A stretch of DNA of 64,000 nucleotides from an uncultured Umboniibacter sp. (lineage in GTDB: Bacteria > Pseudomonadota > Gammaproteobacteria > Pseudomonadales > DSM-25080): the NCBI RefSeq assembly GCF_947497555.1, contig NZ_CANMGY010000003.1, positions 186,001-250,000 of the forward strand, read 5' to 3'. Position 1 is the first letter of the stretch; every line of letters starts with the position of its first letter. Both the position numbers and the translations under genes were made by a program. Shown here piece after piece: positions 39,001 through 49,451 of the stretch. The notes beneath the pieces were generated by a model. The model worked only from the letters and a program-made list of their open reading frames with translations, made no database searches and was not told where the DNA came from.

Positions 39001-39938
39001 CTAACTCGCTGCCCATCCCACTGGATCGCCAGGCCCGTTCGAACCGAGTGCAGCTTAAACTGCTCCCAAGTGGAAGGGAGAGGAACATAACTCAACGAAA
39101 TTTCGCCCTGCGCTTGGACTTGGTCGATTGAATCCCAGGTAGCCCAAAGCTGCCCGCCAATTGCAAGATCTTTCGATAAATTCAATTCGCCTGAGAAGAG
39201 GCGTGATTCTAAAGCTAGCGCTTTGACGTCATCATCGATGACTTGATTCCGAATATCAAGGTAAGCCTCACCATCGAACTTGGTCGACCAAGGAAGTCCT
39301 TCAAACTCCGCCAAAAATTGAACCTGTCGAGCTAGACGACCTACCAGTAACTGAGCTTCGATGCTGTGTGCTGAACGACGTGACTGAATATTGGCCTCAG
39401 CAATAACTAAGGGTAACTCCACATCGTTTCGAGTGATCAATTTAACGGTTGAATTTCTTAATATCAGTGAATTCGTTCGAAACAAACTGTCCAAAAACTG
39501 CTTAACGTCAGTTCCTTCAGTTGCTCCAGCACTACCACTAGAGAACCAGAGGCCATTTTCGCGCTGACGCAGTGAAAAATTAAGCCCTACAATCTCGCCA
39601 CTTCGTGTCGTTAGCGCGCCATTCCAAAGTGAACTCAATAGGTCAATCTGAAGAAATACCCGCTCCAATGTTGCGATAATGTCGCCATTACGGTCTACAA
39701 CGCGAACACCCTGGACCTCAACTTCAGGAGCTAATCCATGCCACCCAGCAGAAATCGCATCGCTGTTGACTTCTAATCCGGTAACTCTGGAAAGGTAACT
39801 ATCGAATTCCGCTCGATATTTATAGGCATTCGGCGCCAGCTCTCTTGCAAGACTGATCACCACCGCAGAGACCACCAGCAGACTAAGTAAAGTCCACCAG
39901 AAAGATGTGATTAGGAAGGGAACTATACGCTTCGTCAT
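36090..39938 (-). CDS. yhdP: YhdP family AsmA-like membrane protein
   Basis: A 1282-residue protein of the YhdP (DUF3971, AsmA-like C-terminal) family. One N-terminal membrane helix (about residues 8-30) is followed by a very long periplasmic beta-rich region, which in homologues forms a groove that moves phospholipids to the outer membrane. The C-terminal AsmA-like part (GNNVAWITAIAVSLPAAAG) precedes a final YKVDGSIDDPNV segment. Its start overlaps the rng stop by 4 bp. It closes the mreBCD-maf-rng-yhdP cluster. In a genome where the Mla operon looks reduced, this lipid-transport protein is of interest. Confidence 0.94.
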   Translation of the reverse strand: MTKRIVPFLITSFWWTLLSLLVVSAVVISLARELAPNAYKYRAEFDSYLSRVTGLEVNSDAISAGWHGLAPEVEVQGVRVVDRNGDIIATLERVFLQIDLLSSLWNGALTTRSGEIVGLNFSLRQRENGLWFSSGSAGATEGTDVKQFLDSLFRTNSLILRNSTVKLITRNDVELPLVIAEANIQSRRSAHSIEAQLLVGRLARQVQFLAEFEGLPWSTKFDGEAYLDIRNQVIDDDVKALALESRLFSGELNLSKDLAIGGQLWATWDSIDQVQAQGEISLSYVPLPSTWEQFKLHSVRTGLAIQWDGQRVSRLLLENAEFQLNDTAYTLPTILIEGELTGPQAFLQFDIPYLDLAGTSDAIAKLPDSGLTEVFATLSPVGTLRDLSVKVPFSSPNDTAISAQLDGVNLEAWGGAPAVTNLSGELVAGALNGYIDIQATDLTMAFPTIYHGGFETDQTSGRVYWQVDPSSDRVQVGANNLQMLGPMGVMSGAFYLDGLTKPVEDVKSKLTLQIGLDHSQVVWHETLVPFIVSPGLRDWLDSALVAGDIAEADFVMLTEIDGACSTCTALQLKVDAQNTTLNYLDDWPAIEALNGRVIVNNDQVTAEIEPLSYLGGTVVVEKLFLAPNNQGVMELEVDAITTGESGDIIQSFQQTPVWSNIESTLGSWGFAGEVDAEIKLSSELSPGVIPQILINAELNGVDMIMDDVGLSIASLTGHVESDLYRLESTNLEGVFYSDPLSINLSGNLDDLSLGFNTKASMTEIADWIGQPLDLIGVGTTDFTGSFSLRKDAPPRVIFQSNLAGVAIDLPDRWSKTASEETPLRVTIPFYQNGFTVEIDYRDDFHGKLEVVGGALTKSSISLGKLDSEFHEPRTDIWLSAELDYLDPNRFLDWFSRKQTTFGSDSDVVSGLTFGAAVRTNQLRLSDDILLTAVEGVATRQTNAWKFDASANEFSGGVRIADGDEPWELNLDYLNLPGVNAGSTSDQEQGSKPISAMELRRLPELNVRVDGLSVGGNDLGRWQFRTRNIDDGFRLENIIGQYGSLSVEPAAEESLWVEWRERENSTSTALNLRMVTNSFEQLRTEMDWKIPIKAEQAELALRASWHGNPLEFDLLAAAADVDFNLKRGRLETSSASTDAMRLFNLFNFNTWARRLQLDFSDLEKGGISFDELSGRFILDSGHLSVVTPVELDSPSSRFVMTGTADLNRNTVDSRLNITLPVGNNVAWITAIAVSLPAAAGVFLASQLFEGQVDQLSTLSYKVDGSIDDPNVTFERFFGKNEEK

Positions 39939-41413
39939 ACTAAAATAATGTCATACTGTTCTTGGCTGTAGAGAGGTTCGTGACGAAACTCAATGAGCTT
40001 ACCGGATAATTGTTCAATATCGGCTACCGCATTGGATTCTTCGTCTAGGAGACGATCGATAACGGCTGAAGAAGCCACCACCACGAGCTTTTCTCCCTCG
40101 TACTGACGCGCGTCACGTAAAATTTCTCGAAACACCTCATAACATACTGACTCAGCTGATTTAACAACGCCCCGACCATCACAGACTGAGCACAGGTCGC
40201 AGACCTGCTGCTCTAAGCTCTCTCGTGTTCGCTTGCGTGTTAGCTCAATGAGACCAATCTCTGAAATACCCGTGATCGTTGACTTAACCGAGTCTTTGGC
40301 CATGACCTTCGCAAACGCACGATGAACAGTTCTTCGGTGCTCAGCATCTTTCATATCAATAAAATCGAGAATGATAATTCCACCGATATTTCGTAATCTG
40401 AGTTGGCGAGCAATGACACTAACCGCTTCAAGATTCGTTTTGAAGATGGTCTCTTCAAGGGTCTTTCCGCCTACGTAGCCTCCGGTATTCACATCAACGG
40501 TAGTCATTGCCTCCGTCTCATCAATCACGATATGCCCACCAGACTTAAGCTGAACCGTTCGCTTTAACGCCTTATGAATTTCATCCTCAACGCCAAACAG
40601 GTCAAATAGAGGGGTCTGCCCAGTGTTTAGCGATAGTCTTGCGGTGATATCAGGAAAATACTTGTTGGTAAAACCCATGAGCTCTTCGTAGACACCGTTA
40701 TCATCGATTCGAATTCGATCGATGTTAGGGCTAACGTAGTCACGGATAACTCGCAAATAAAGCGGTAAATCTTGATACACTCTCCGGGGAAATTTCTGAG
40801 TTGTATTGACGAGTTGATGCTCAATATCTAGCCATAGTTTTTGCAGAAACTTCGCATCAGAAGCAAGTTCACGCTCGTCCGCTCCTTCGGCCACGGTTCG
40901 AATGATGAATCCACCGCCACGTTCATCGCGGCATTGCTCAGTAATAAGCTTTAGGCGCTCTCGCTCAATTTCATCATCGATGCGCTGAGACACACCAACA
41001 TGATCCGTCTTTGGCATGTATACCAAATATCGAGAAGATAAGCTGAGGTGGGTAGTCACCCGAGCTCCCTTGGTGGCGATAGGATCCTTAAGAACCTGCA
41101 CAGCGATCCGCTGACCTTCATGGAGTAATTCTCGTATCGGCGGGGTTGCCGACGAGGGTTTGCGCAGCTCCATACCGTGCTGATCTAGCTCAACGACATC
41201 TTGAGCATGAATAAAAGCAGCTTTCTCTAAGCCGATATCCACGAAAGCAGCCTGCATGCCCGGTAGTACACGCTGAACTTTACCCACATAGATATTGCCA
41301 ACCAAACCACGATGATTAGCACGCTCTAAGTAAAGTTCATGCGCCAATCCATCTTCAACAATCGCTACGCGAGTTTCAAGGGGGGTTATGTTAATTAGTA
41401 TCTCATTACTCAT
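39935..41413 (-). CDS. rng: Ribonuclease G
   Basis: A 492-residue RNase E/G family endoribonuclease that matures the 16S rRNA 5' end and decays some mRNAs. It has the N-terminal S1 domain (GNIYVGKVQRVLPGMQAAFVDIG), the DNase I-like catalytic segment with Asp residues in MTTVDVNTG and IIILDFIDM, and the zinc-link CDLCSVC. The long C-terminal scaffold of RNase E is absent, so it is RNase G. It overlaps maf by 8 bp and yhdP by 4 bp. Confidence 0.97.
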   Translation of the reverse strand: MSNEILINITPLETRVAIVEDGLAHELYLERANHRGLVGNIYVGKVQRVLPGMQAAFVDIGLEKAAFIHAQDVVELDQHGMELRKPSSATPPIRELLHEGQRIAVQVLKDPIATKGARVTTHLSLSSRYLVYMPKTDHVGVSQRIDDEIERERLKLITEQCRDERGGGFIIRTVAEGADERELASDAKFLQKLWLDIEHQLVNTTQKFPRRVYQDLPLYLRVIRDYVSPNIDRIRIDDNGVYEELMGFTNKYFPDITARLSLNTGQTPLFDLFGVEDEIHKALKRTVQLKSGGHIVIDETEAMTTVDVNTGGYVGGKTLEETIFKTNLEAVSVIARQLRLRNIGGIIILDFIDMKDAEHRRTVHRAFAKVMAKDSVKSTITGISEIGLIELTRKRTRESLEQQVCDLCSVCDGRGVVKSAESVCYEVFREILRDARQYEGEKLVVVASSAVIDRLLDEESNAVADIEQLSGKLIEFRHEPLYSQEQYDIILV

Positions 41414-41990
41414 CGTAGTTCAGTACTCGAATTCCGAATAGGGCTAATAGCTCAGCCGTCTCTACTAAAGGTAGACCCACTACAGCATGGTAGCTGCCAC
41501 TGATACGCTCAACGAAAGCACCACCGATTCCTTGTATTGCGTAACCGCCTGCTTTGTCTTGCGGTTCTCCCGAATCCCAGTAATACGTCATTTCTGACTC
41601 TAAAATGGATCGGAAGTACACCGTAGTAGACACTACGCGACTTAACGTTTTCACACCATCCGTAAGAGCCACTGCCGTGAGGATTTCGTGGCTTCGCCCC
41701 GACATCCGTTGCCACATTAAAAAAGCATCATCTCTATCTTTTGGCTTTTCCAAAACGGTGCCATCAAGCACGCCGAGGGTATCGGACCCAATGACAATAC
41801 CCTCTCTACCTTTAATTCCCGCCTCGGCCTTTTCACGAGCCAAACGCTCAACATAGGCGGTGGGAGATTCATCCTCAGCCTGAAATTCAATGAGGTCATT
41901 AGTCACTACCTCGAATGGCACCCCTAAAAGCTTCAGTAGCGCTTTACGACGAGGTGAACCCGAAGCTAGAAAAAGTTGTTTTGTCATCAT
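41406..41990 (-). CDS. maf: Maf/YhdE nucleotide pyrophosphatase
   Basis: A 194-residue Maf-family protein, which hydrolyses dTTP/UTP-type or modified nucleoside triphosphates to monophosphates. It has the N-terminal LFLASGSPRRKALL, GSDTL, and DKAGGYAIQG motifs. The longer open frame starts at 42122, but the conserved start is the tandem ATG ATG at 41990/41987, which overlaps the mreD stop codon and has AGAGAG upstream. The DKAGGYAIQG motif indicates the dTTP/UTP pyrophosphatase (YhdE) subgroup. Confidence 0.94.
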   Translation of the reverse strand: MMTKQLFLASGSPRRKALLKLLGVPFEVVTNDLIEFQAEDESPTAYVERLAREKAEAGIKGREGIVIGSDTLGVLDGTVLEKPKDRDDAFLMWQRMSGRSHEILTAVALTDGVKTLSRVVSTTVYFRSILESEMTYYWDSGEPQDKAGGYAIQGIGGAFVERISGSYHAVVGLPLVETAELLALFGIRVLNYDE

Positions 41991-42463
41991 CGGGGCATCG
42001 CTCTCTGCGGGTGAATCCATCGCATAAAGAGACTCCAAACAGGCCAAACTAAGGCCGACGTGAACGCAGGTAATAAATAGTTTAACCCCGGAATCGCGTC
42101 GCCGCGAATTGCAAAGCCCCAATTAATAATAGCTTGAGAAATCCCCATTACTACAAATATAAATAGGATTCGTTGTACCCAAGTAAACATTAACAGGCGG
42201 CGATTCATCAACGTGGTCAAATAGGCAACAACGCAGAACCCTAATGCATGTGAGCCAAACAGTGCACCCGTTAGCGAGTCAGCAATTAGGCCACAGATAA
42301 AAGCCGAGCCCAGGGAAACCTTATCAGGAAAATATAGACACCAGAAAACTACGCTCAATCCCAGCAATGAGGGACGATAAATTGGCTCAACTATCCCCGC
42401 AACGGTTAACAACACAGCAACTAGCACCGTGATCACCGCCGACATCCAAACTTGGGGCAACAT
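41987..42463 (-). CDS. mreD: Rod shape-determining protein MreD
   Basis: A 158-residue inner-membrane protein with about five helices, part of the elongasome with MreB, MreC, RodA and PBP2. The PSLLGLSVVFWCLYFPDKV and GSAFICGLIADSLTGALFGSH segments are typical. It overlaps mreC by a base and maf by a few bases, a tightly coupled order. Confidence 0.94.
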   Translation of the reverse strand: MLPQVWMSAVITVLVAVLLTVAGIVEPIYRPSLLGLSVVFWCLYFPDKVSLGSAFICGLIADSLTGALFGSHALGFCVVAYLTTLMNRRLLMFTWVQRILFIFVVMGISQAIINWGFAIRGDAIPGLNYLLPAFTSALVWPVWSLFMRWIHPQRAMPR

Positions 42464-43344
42464 TAGGTTAACGCTCCTAACTCAGCGGGAGGTTCCGCTT
42501 CACCCGAAGGAGTGACGATCGTTTCATCAAAATGAGGAACCAGAATCATATAGAAGCGGCTCCTATTTAATTGAGCGTAAGGGCGGATACGAATTTCCAT
42601 GAAGGGTTGGTTTGGGTCACGCAACAGGAAGTCAACTTCACCCACTGGATAGCCCTCGGGAAAGACATCCCCCAAACCAGACGTCACAATGATATCTCCC
42701 GGTTGTACATTCGAGGTTTGCGGCACGAATAGAAGTTGAAGCTGACTAATGTCTCCCGCCCCTTCTGCTACCGATCGGATACCACTATCAAGAAAACGTA
42801 CCGGAAGCGCGTGACTCTGATCAGTGAGAAGCAAAATACTGGCGGTCGTTGCAGACACATCAATCACCTGTCCAGCGACACCTAATCGATCTAAAACAGG
42901 TAATCCAATTCTGACGCCATCGTCTTGGCCCTTATCAACAATAATCACCTGCCTAACGGGGTCTGGAGAAACACCAATTAGCTGACCTGTGATTACATCG
43001 TGACTCAAGCGCTCCGAGGCACCCATCATTTGACGTAGCCGATCATTTTCAGTGGTCACGGACTGAAATCGCTGTAACAGCAACTGAAGCTGATCATTTT
43101 CAGCTCGGAGAGAGGCGTTCTGAGCCATAAGTCGCTCACGACTCACGAGATTATCATCCCCCCACTGGTCGACGCGGTCAGGCAAACTCGTCAGCCAATA
43201 AAAAGGCGCTGACAAAGTTGTCAGCGCCATTCGCAAAGAGCTTAAGCCCAAGTTCTTATCAACAACTAATAGAATGACTGCCACGACCATGAGCCGAACA
43301 AGGTAACTTCCTAACTTGGCGTCACGTTTAAACAGCGGTTTGAT
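42463..43344 (-). CDS. mreC: Rod shape-determining protein MreC with probable ATC start
   Basis: A bitopic membrane protein whose periplasmic domain scaffolds the elongasome. The first ATG (43290) would give 275 residues beginning inside the membrane helix (MVVAVILLVVD). The same frame is open upstream and encodes KPLFKRDAKLGSYLVRL, which matches the cytosolic N-terminus of gammaproteobacterial MreC. No ATG, GTG or TTG lies in that extension; an in-frame TGA bounds it. The sensible start is ATC at 43344, seven bases after GAGG of a near-perfect Shine-Dalgarno (GAGGTGATC, 43347-43355). This gives 293 residues. After the helix come a coiled coil (about 65-110, LRAENDQLQLLLQRF) and the beta domain. 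A sequencing error turning ATG into ATC is the alternative. Confidence 0.92.
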   Translation of the reverse strand: MKPLFKRDAKLGSYLVRLMVVAVILLVVDKNLGLSSLRMALTTLSAPFYWLTSLPDRVDQWGDDNLVSRERLMAQNASLRAENDQLQLLLQRFQSVTTENDRLRQMMGASERLSHDVITGQLIGVSPDPVRQVIIVDKGQDDGVRIGLPVLDRLGVAGQVIDVSATTASILLLTDQSHALPVRFLDSGIRSVAEGAGDISQLQLLFVPQTSNVQPGDIIVTSGLGDVFPEGYPVGEVDFLLRDPNQPFMEIRIRPYAQLNRSRFYMILVPHFDETIVTPSGEAEPPAELGALT

Positions 43345-43357
43345 AAGATCACCTCAA

Positions 43358-44398
<1,041 letters not shown>

Positions 44399-44617
44399 TT
44401 AATTAACCTTTTTATATGTGTTTGACTACGCGTCATAATGGTTAGATCTAGGCGTCAAACTTTTTTGTATAGAATGATGCAACTCTAACAACCATGGGGT
44501 TTTAGAGCAAGGAGCTAATGTGTTAAGTTACGTCCATTGGTCGGTTTTTTAGGCTCGGTTCGCTTTTATGACCACAGAGTACCAATTTCGTTCGCTTTTA
44601 AGAGGTTTTTACGCGGT

Positions 44618-44905
44618 ATGTCCATTACTAATGAGTCCGTTCAACACGTTGCTGAACTCGCAATGTTATCACTTGATCAGCCAGCCATCGACAAGGCGAC
44701 AACTAAACTCAACCAAGTCCTTGATATGATCGACAAATTGCAGGCGGTGGACACCGAGAATGTAGAACCTTTAGCGCACCCCTTGGATGCTATCCAAGTG
44801 CTGAGGGCTGACGAAGTCACCAAGTTAAATCGTCGAGAGGCATTACTTAGCAATGCTCCAGAAGCTCAAGATGGGCAATTCGTTGTTCCACGCGTAGTAG
44901 AATAG
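44618..44905 (+). CDS. gatC: Asp-tRNA(Asn)/Glu-tRNA(Gln) amidotransferase subunit C
   Basis: A 95-residue GatC, the small clamp subunit of the GatCAB complex that converts Asp-tRNA(Asn) or Glu-tRNA(Gln) to the amidated forms. I start at ATG 44618, which matches the family N-terminus ([18 protein letters not shown]) and follows AGAGG by 12 bases. The longer frame from 44537 is not conserved. The family hallmark [10 protein letters not shown] is present. Confidence 0.95.
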   Translation: MSITNESVQHVAELAMLSLDQPAIDKATTKLNQVLDMIDKLQAVDTENVEPLAHPLDAIQVLRADEVTKLNRREALLSNAPEAQDGQFVVPRVVE

Positions 44906-44915
44906 GAACTGCCAC

Positions 44916-46391
44916 ATGACATTGCATACCCAATCCGTTACTCAGCTCAGCCAACTTCTAAGTCAAGGCTCGCTATCAAGCACCGAACTGACTGAGCATT
45001 TTTTGCAGCGTATCGAATCGCTCGATAACCAAATCAATAGCTTCATTACCGTAAACCGCGAAGGCGCCCTAGCGCAGGCTAAATTAGCCGATGCACAACG
45101 CGCAAGCGGTTCGGCTGGCTCACTCACCGGTGTCCCCATTGCCCACAAGGACATTTTCTGCACCAACGGTTTAAGAACCACCTGTGCAAGCCGTATGTTG
45201 AAGGACTTCATTCCTCCCTACGAGTCAACCGTTACCACAAACATTGCCGCGGCTGGCATGGTGAACTTAGGCAAGACAAATATGGATGAGTTCGCTATGG
45301 GCTCGTCCAATGAAACCAGCTTCTTCGGAGCCTCTCGCAACCCCTGGAACACCGATCATATACCGGGCGGTTCATCCGGCGGCTCCGCAGCGGCCGTCGC
45401 GGCGGCCTTAGCCCCTATCGCTACGGGAACGGATACTGGTGGCTCGATACGCCAACCGGCCGCTCATACCGGGTTAACCGGCATCAAGCCAACCTATGGG
45501 TCGGTTTCACGCTGGGGAATGATTGCCTTTGCGTCCAGTTTGGACCAAGCAGGGCCTATGGCCACTTCAGCTGAAGACGCAGCGCTCCTTTTAGAAACCA
45601 TGGTCAGCCACGACGATAAGGATTCCACGAGTGTTGCTCACCCGAATGGAGCATTCACCAAAAACCTAAACGCTTCGATTGCTGGAATTCGTATCGGCGT
45701 ACCTGAGTCGTTCTTCAACGCCGACTTGGACACCGAAGTGGGCGATGCCATTCAGCAAGCCATCAGCCAACTACAAAAGCTTGGCGCCATTATCGTTCCT
45801 ATCTCTCTAGAGATGAATCAACATGCTTTGAGCGCTTACTACGTCATTGCCCCCTCGGAAGCCTCGGCGAATCTTAGCCGCTTCGACGGTGTCCGCTTTG
45901 GTCACCGCTGCGACGACCCAAAGGACCTCAAGGATTTATATAGTCGTTCTCGTAGTGAAGGTTTTGGGGCTGAAGTACAAACTCGGATTCTAGTTGGCAC
46001 CTATGCCCTGTCAGCGGGTTACTACGACGCCTATTACCGTAAGGCACAAAAGCTACGTCGTCTCATTAAAGAAGACTTCGAACAGGCCTTCAAACAGGTT
46101 GATATGATTCTAGGCCCAACTACCCCAAACACCGCCTGTAAGATTGGTGATAAATTCGGCGACCCGGCGAAGATGTATCTCGAAGATATCTACACGCTAG
46201 CCGTTAACCTTGCTGGCCTGCCAGCCATTTCACTCCCCTGCGGCATCGCCAACGGCCTCCCTATCGGCATGCAGCTCATTGGCAAAGCCTTCGGTGAAGC
46301 GGATATTCTCCAAATGGGACATCAGTACCAGCAGCATAGTGACTGGCATAAACAGCGAGCGCCTTTAGCATTGCAGGGGGTTTCAGCATGA
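44916..46391 (+). CDS. gatA: Asp-tRNA(Asn)/Glu-tRNA(Gln) amidotransferase subunit A
   Basis: A 491-residue amidase-signature enzyme that releases ammonia from glutamine for GatB. The catalytic triad is Lys78 (AHKDIF), cis-Ser153 and nucleophile Ser177 (TGGSIRQPA). Full length. It lies 10 bp after gatC and overlaps gatB by 4 bp (ATGA). Confidence 0.98.
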   Translation: MTLHTQSVTQLSQLLSQGSLSSTELTEHFLQRIESLDNQINSFITVNREGALAQAKLADAQRASGSAGSLTGVPIAHKDIFCTNGLRTTCASRMLKDFIPPYESTVTTNIAAAGMVNLGKTNMDEFAMGSSNETSFFGASRNPWNTDHIPGGSSGGSAAAVAAALAPIATGTDTGGSIRQPAAHTGLTGIKPTYGSVSRWGMIAFASSLDQAGPMATSAEDAALLLETMVSHDDKDSTSVAHPNGAFTKNLNASIAGIRIGVPESFFNADLDTEVGDAIQQAISQLQKLGAIIVPISLEMNQHALSAYYVIAPSEASANLSRFDGVRFGHRCDDPKDLKDLYSRSRSEGFGAEVQTRILVGTYALSAGYYDAYYRKAQKLRRLIKEDFEQAFKQVDMILGPTTPNTACKIGDKFGDPAKMYLEDIYTLAVNLAGLPAISLPCGIANGLPIGMQLIGKAFGEADILQMGHQYQQHSDWHKQRAPLALQGVSA

Positions 46392-47845
46392 AGTGGGATG
46401 TAGTTATAGGCTTAGAAATTCATGTTCAGTTAGCCACTCGGAGTAAGATCTTTTCCGGCAGCTCCACGCAGTTCGGCGCGGCCCCGAATACCCAAGTTGA
46501 TGAGGTCGACATGGCGCTGCCAGGCACCTTGCCAGTGGTCAATCGCGGCGCCATTGAAATGGCGACAAAGTTCGGTCTAGCTATTGGTGCGGAGATTGGC
46601 AGAGAGTCCGTCTTCGAACGAAAGAATTACTTCTATGCGGACCTTCCAAAGGGTTATCAAACTACTCAGCTTGAGAAACCGATTGTTGGGGCGGGCGAAG
46701 TCACTGTAACACTCGAAGACGGCTCTGAGCGTCATATTCGCATTCACCACGCTCACCTCGAAGAGGATGCAGGTAAATCTATTCACACTGAAATACCCGG
46801 CAAGACGGCTATCGATCTCAACCGTGCGGGAACACCGCTCATTGAAATTGTCACCGAGCCCGACATCAGATCCGCTGAGGAAGCCGTTGCTTTCCTGCGT
46901 AAAATCCACTCACTAATTACCTATATTGGCATCTCCGATGGCGATATGTCTCAGGGTTCAATGCGCTGTGATGCCAACGTCTCGGTTAAACCGGCGGGGC
47001 AGGAAGAACTCGGCACGCGTGCAGAGATCAAGAACATCAATTCGTTTCGCTTTGTTGAGAAAGCGATCAAGGTGGAGACGCAACGACAGATTGAATTAAT
47101 CGAAGATGGCGGAACCGTTGTCCAAGAAACACGCCTCTACGACAGCGAAAAAAATGAAACGCGCAGCATGCGATCTAAGGAAGTAGCCAACGACTATCGC
47201 TACTTCCCCTGCCCCGATTTACTGCCGATTCACATCGACGATAGCTTCATCGAAGCGCTTCGCGAATCGCTCCCAGAGCTTCCTGACGACAAAGCCAAGC
47301 GTTTTGTTTCGGACTATCAAATACCCAACTATGACGCACAACTCATAGCTAGTGACCGCTTACTATCTGAATATTACGAAATCGTCGTCGAGGGTTGCAA
47401 AAGTGCTAAATTGGCAGCCAACTGGGTGATGGGTGAGCTTTCGGCTGCGCTGAATCGTGACAGTATCACCATTGAAGAATCTCGGATTAGCGCCGCTCAC
47501 TTGGCTCAGCTTATTCAACGAATTAATGACAGCACACTATCATCTAAAATTGCCAAGCAGGTGTTCGAGTCCTGCTGGAATGACCAGTTAGCGCCTGACG
47601 AAATCATTGAACGCGATGGCCTAAAGCAGAACTCCGATAGCGGCGCACTCGAGCTGATGATTGACGAAGTGATCGCTAATTCGGGCACTCAAGTAGCCAA
47701 CTACGCTAAGGCCGCCGCCGACAAGCGGCCAAAAATGCTCGGCTATTTTGTTGGGCAGATCATGAAAGCGAGTAAGGGGCAAGCTAACCCTAAAATGGTC
47801 AACGAGCTGCTTATCGCGAAGCTCAATGTTTTAATTGAGGAGTAA
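46388..47845 (+). CDS. gatB: Asp-tRNA(Asn)/Glu-tRNA(Gln) amidotransferase subunit B
   Basis: A 485-residue GatB, the kinase/transamidase subunit. The N-terminal catalytic cradle begins with [13 protein letters not shown] and has [11 protein letters not shown] and [12 protein letters not shown]; the C-terminal helical and YqeY tail (about 330-485) binds tRNA. Its presence implies indirect synthesis of Gln-tRNA or Asn-tRNA in this organism; which one depends on whether glnS and asnS exist elsewhere. Confidence 0.98.
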   Translation: MKWDVVIGLEIHVQLATRSKIFSGSSTQFGAAPNTQVDEVDMALPGTLPVVNRGAIEMATKFGLAIGAEIGRESVFERKNYFYADLPKGYQTTQLEKPIVGAGEVTVTLEDGSERHIRIHHAHLEEDAGKSIHTEIPGKTAIDLNRAGTPLIEIVTEPDIRSAEEAVAFLRKIHSLITYIGISDGDMSQGSMRCDANVSVKPAGQEELGTRAEIKNINSFRFVEKAIKVETQRQIELIEDGGTVVQETRLYDSEKNETRSMRSKEVANDYRYFPCPDLLPIHIDDSFIEALRESLPELPDDKAKRFVSDYQIPNYDAQLIASDRLLSEYYEIVVEGCKSAKLAANWVMGELSAALNRDSITIEESRISAAHLAQLIQRINDSTLSSKIAKQVFESCWNDQLAPDEIIERDGLKQNSDSGALELMIDEVIANSGTQVANYAKAAADKRPKMLGYFVGQIMKASKGQANPKMVNELLIAKLNVLIEE

Positions 47846-47847
47846 CT

Positions 47848-48630
47848 ATGGCTACACCACAGGTACCTATTTCTTCGTTTACTTATGTTGCCAAGGGCCT
47901 ACGGCTCTTGCTTGATAAACGTATTCGTCCCTTTGTGGTGATTCCAATTGCCATCAACGCCATATTGTTCATTGGGCTCAATATCTATGTGTTTAGCCAC
48001 CTTAGCGAATGGAATCAGTGGCTGGTTGATACTTATCTACCGGACTGGGATTGGCTCCGTGCGTTGGTCGGATGGTTAGTCGCTATTCTCGCCACCTTAG
48101 GAATCTTGGTGGGCAGCGCTTACACCTTCAACTTCGTGGCTGGGCTAATTGCTGCGCCGTTCAATGGCTTACTGGCCGAAAAGGCCGAGGAGTTATTGTC
48201 GGGAAGAAAGCCCCCGCCAGAGAAGATCTCCGCGATGATTTGGCGCACCCTTGGTAGAGAGCTGCGTAAGCTAGGCTATTTTATTCCCCGCGCGCTAGGT
48301 GTGTTACTGGGATGCTTGTTGCTAGGCTTTATCCCGGTTATTGGCTTAATTGCACCCTTTCTAGCCTTTGCCTGGGCTGCCTGGTCGCTGTGCATTCAGT
48401 ACTCGGACTACTGCTTTGATAACCATCAAATCGATTTTAACGAATCACTGAATAAGTTGCGGAAAACTCGCCCTCAGAGTTACGGCTTCGGCGCTACCAT
48501 CGCCGGTGCGTCGATGATTCCCATCATTAACTGGTTCGTGATGCCCGCAGCAGTGATCGGCGGTGTTGTCTATTGGGTGGAGAAGCATCAAGACGCCCAC
48601 TTTGAAGCAAAACTAAGCAATAGCGATTAG
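47848..48630 (+). CDS. cysZ: CysZ/EI24-family membrane protein (sulfate transport)
   Basis: A 260-residue membrane protein of the CysZ/EI24 family. CysZ takes up sulfate for cysteine synthesis. Family hallmarks are the N-terminal KGLRLLLDKRIRPFVVIPIAINA, the FNFVAGLIAAPFNGLLAEKAEE segment and the WSLCIQYSDYCFDNHQIDF segment. It begins 2 bp after gatB, suggesting co-transcription, though no cysteine genes are adjacent. Confidence 0.9.
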   Translation: MATPQVPISSFTYVAKGLRLLLDKRIRPFVVIPIAINAILFIGLNIYVFSHLSEWNQWLVDTYLPDWDWLRALVGWLVAILATLGILVGSAYTFNFVAGLIAAPFNGLLAEKAEELLSGRKPPPEKISAMIWRTLGRELRKLGYFIPRALGVLLGCLLLGFIPVIGLIAPFLAFAWAAWSLCIQYSDYCFDNHQIDFNESLNKLRKTRPQSYGFGATIAGASMIPIINWFVMPAAVIGGVVYWVEKHQDAHFEAKLSNSD

Positions 48631-48660
48631 TTTTCTTGGTGTTTAATCATTTTCTCGGCG

Positions 48661-48692
48661 ATAAAAAAGGCGCTCCATATAGGAAGCGCCTT
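48661..48692 (-). terminator. Terminator between cysZ and marC
   Basis: AAGGCGCT (48667-48674) pairs with AGCGCCTT (48685-48692), loop of 10. Read on the minus strand it is followed by a run of T residues (A-run at 48663-48668), so it fits marC, 125 bp upstream. It may also slow plus-strand transcription from cysZ. Confidence 0.75.
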
Positions 48693-48816
48693 CGATAGAG
48701 CTAGCGCATCTTCGTTTAGCTCGTCAACATTAATCCGTTACTGTTAATTCGTTACTTACCCCACGCCGGAGTGCTTTTAGTGGGTGGGTTAAACCATACT
48801 CCTCCAAAAGAACTGA

Positions 48817-49404
48817 CTAGTCTAAGACATGAGTGAGTCCATCTAGTGCCATCTGTACTGAGATCATAACCAGAATCATCCCCATCAAACGCTCTACCGC
48901 TACCAAACCTCGGTCACCCAATAATTGATAGAACTTGGTGGAGAAGAAGAGGATCAGCGCAGACACCGCCCATGCCGCGAGTAGTGCTCCAGTCCACTCC
49001 AGCATCATTTCGGGGTTTTGACCAACTAATAGCATGAGGAATGCCATCGCTGACGGCCCAGCAACTAAGGGTATCGCCAGAGGGACTATAAATGGCTCAC
49101 CGGACGCGTGCTCGCCCATAATACCGCCCTCAGCCGGTGGGAAAATCATTCGAATTGCAATAATGAAGAGCACTATAGCGCCACCGATCGAGATCGTTTC
49201 GGTTTGTAAACCCAACGCGTCAAGGACGACCTTGCCGAAGAAGAGAAAAAACAGAAGAATTCCCAACGCGATGAGGAGTTCGCGGATTAAGACTCGCTTT
49301 CTACGTTTCTCGTCGACATCACGTAATACCGCTAAGAACACCGGGATATTTCCCAGAGGGTCCATTACCAGTAACAGTGTTAAAAAGGCGGTTAGCCAAT
49401 CCAT
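48817..49404 (-). CDS. MarC family (UPF0056) membrane protein
   Basis: A 195-residue, six-helix inner-membrane protein of the MarC/SnatA family. The start FLTLLLVMDPLGNIPVFLAVLRD and the central VPLAIPLVAGPSAMAFLMLL are characteristic. Family functions are poorly defined; some members export amino acids. It follows the S9 peptidase gene by 47 bp on the same strand, and amino-acid efflux next to peptide hydrolysis would make sense, but this is inference. Confidence 0.9.
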   Translation of the reverse strand: MDWLTAFLTLLLVMDPLGNIPVFLAVLRDVDEKRRKRVLIRELLIALGILLFFLFFGKVVLDALGLQTETISIGGAIVLFIIAIRMIFPPAEGGIMGEHASGEPFIVPLAIPLVAGPSAMAFLMLLVGQNPEMMLEWTGALLAAWAVSALILFFSTKFYQLLGDRGLVAVERLMGMILVMISVQMALDGLTHVLD

Positions 49405-49451
49405 TTTAGCGTTCCTATATTTAAGTCAAATACGTCAGACGACTTTAGCGG

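Noticed and set aside
41991-42122. Longer N-terminus for maf from 42122
   Set aside because: The extension lies entirely within mreD and the conserved Maf start is at 41990/41987.
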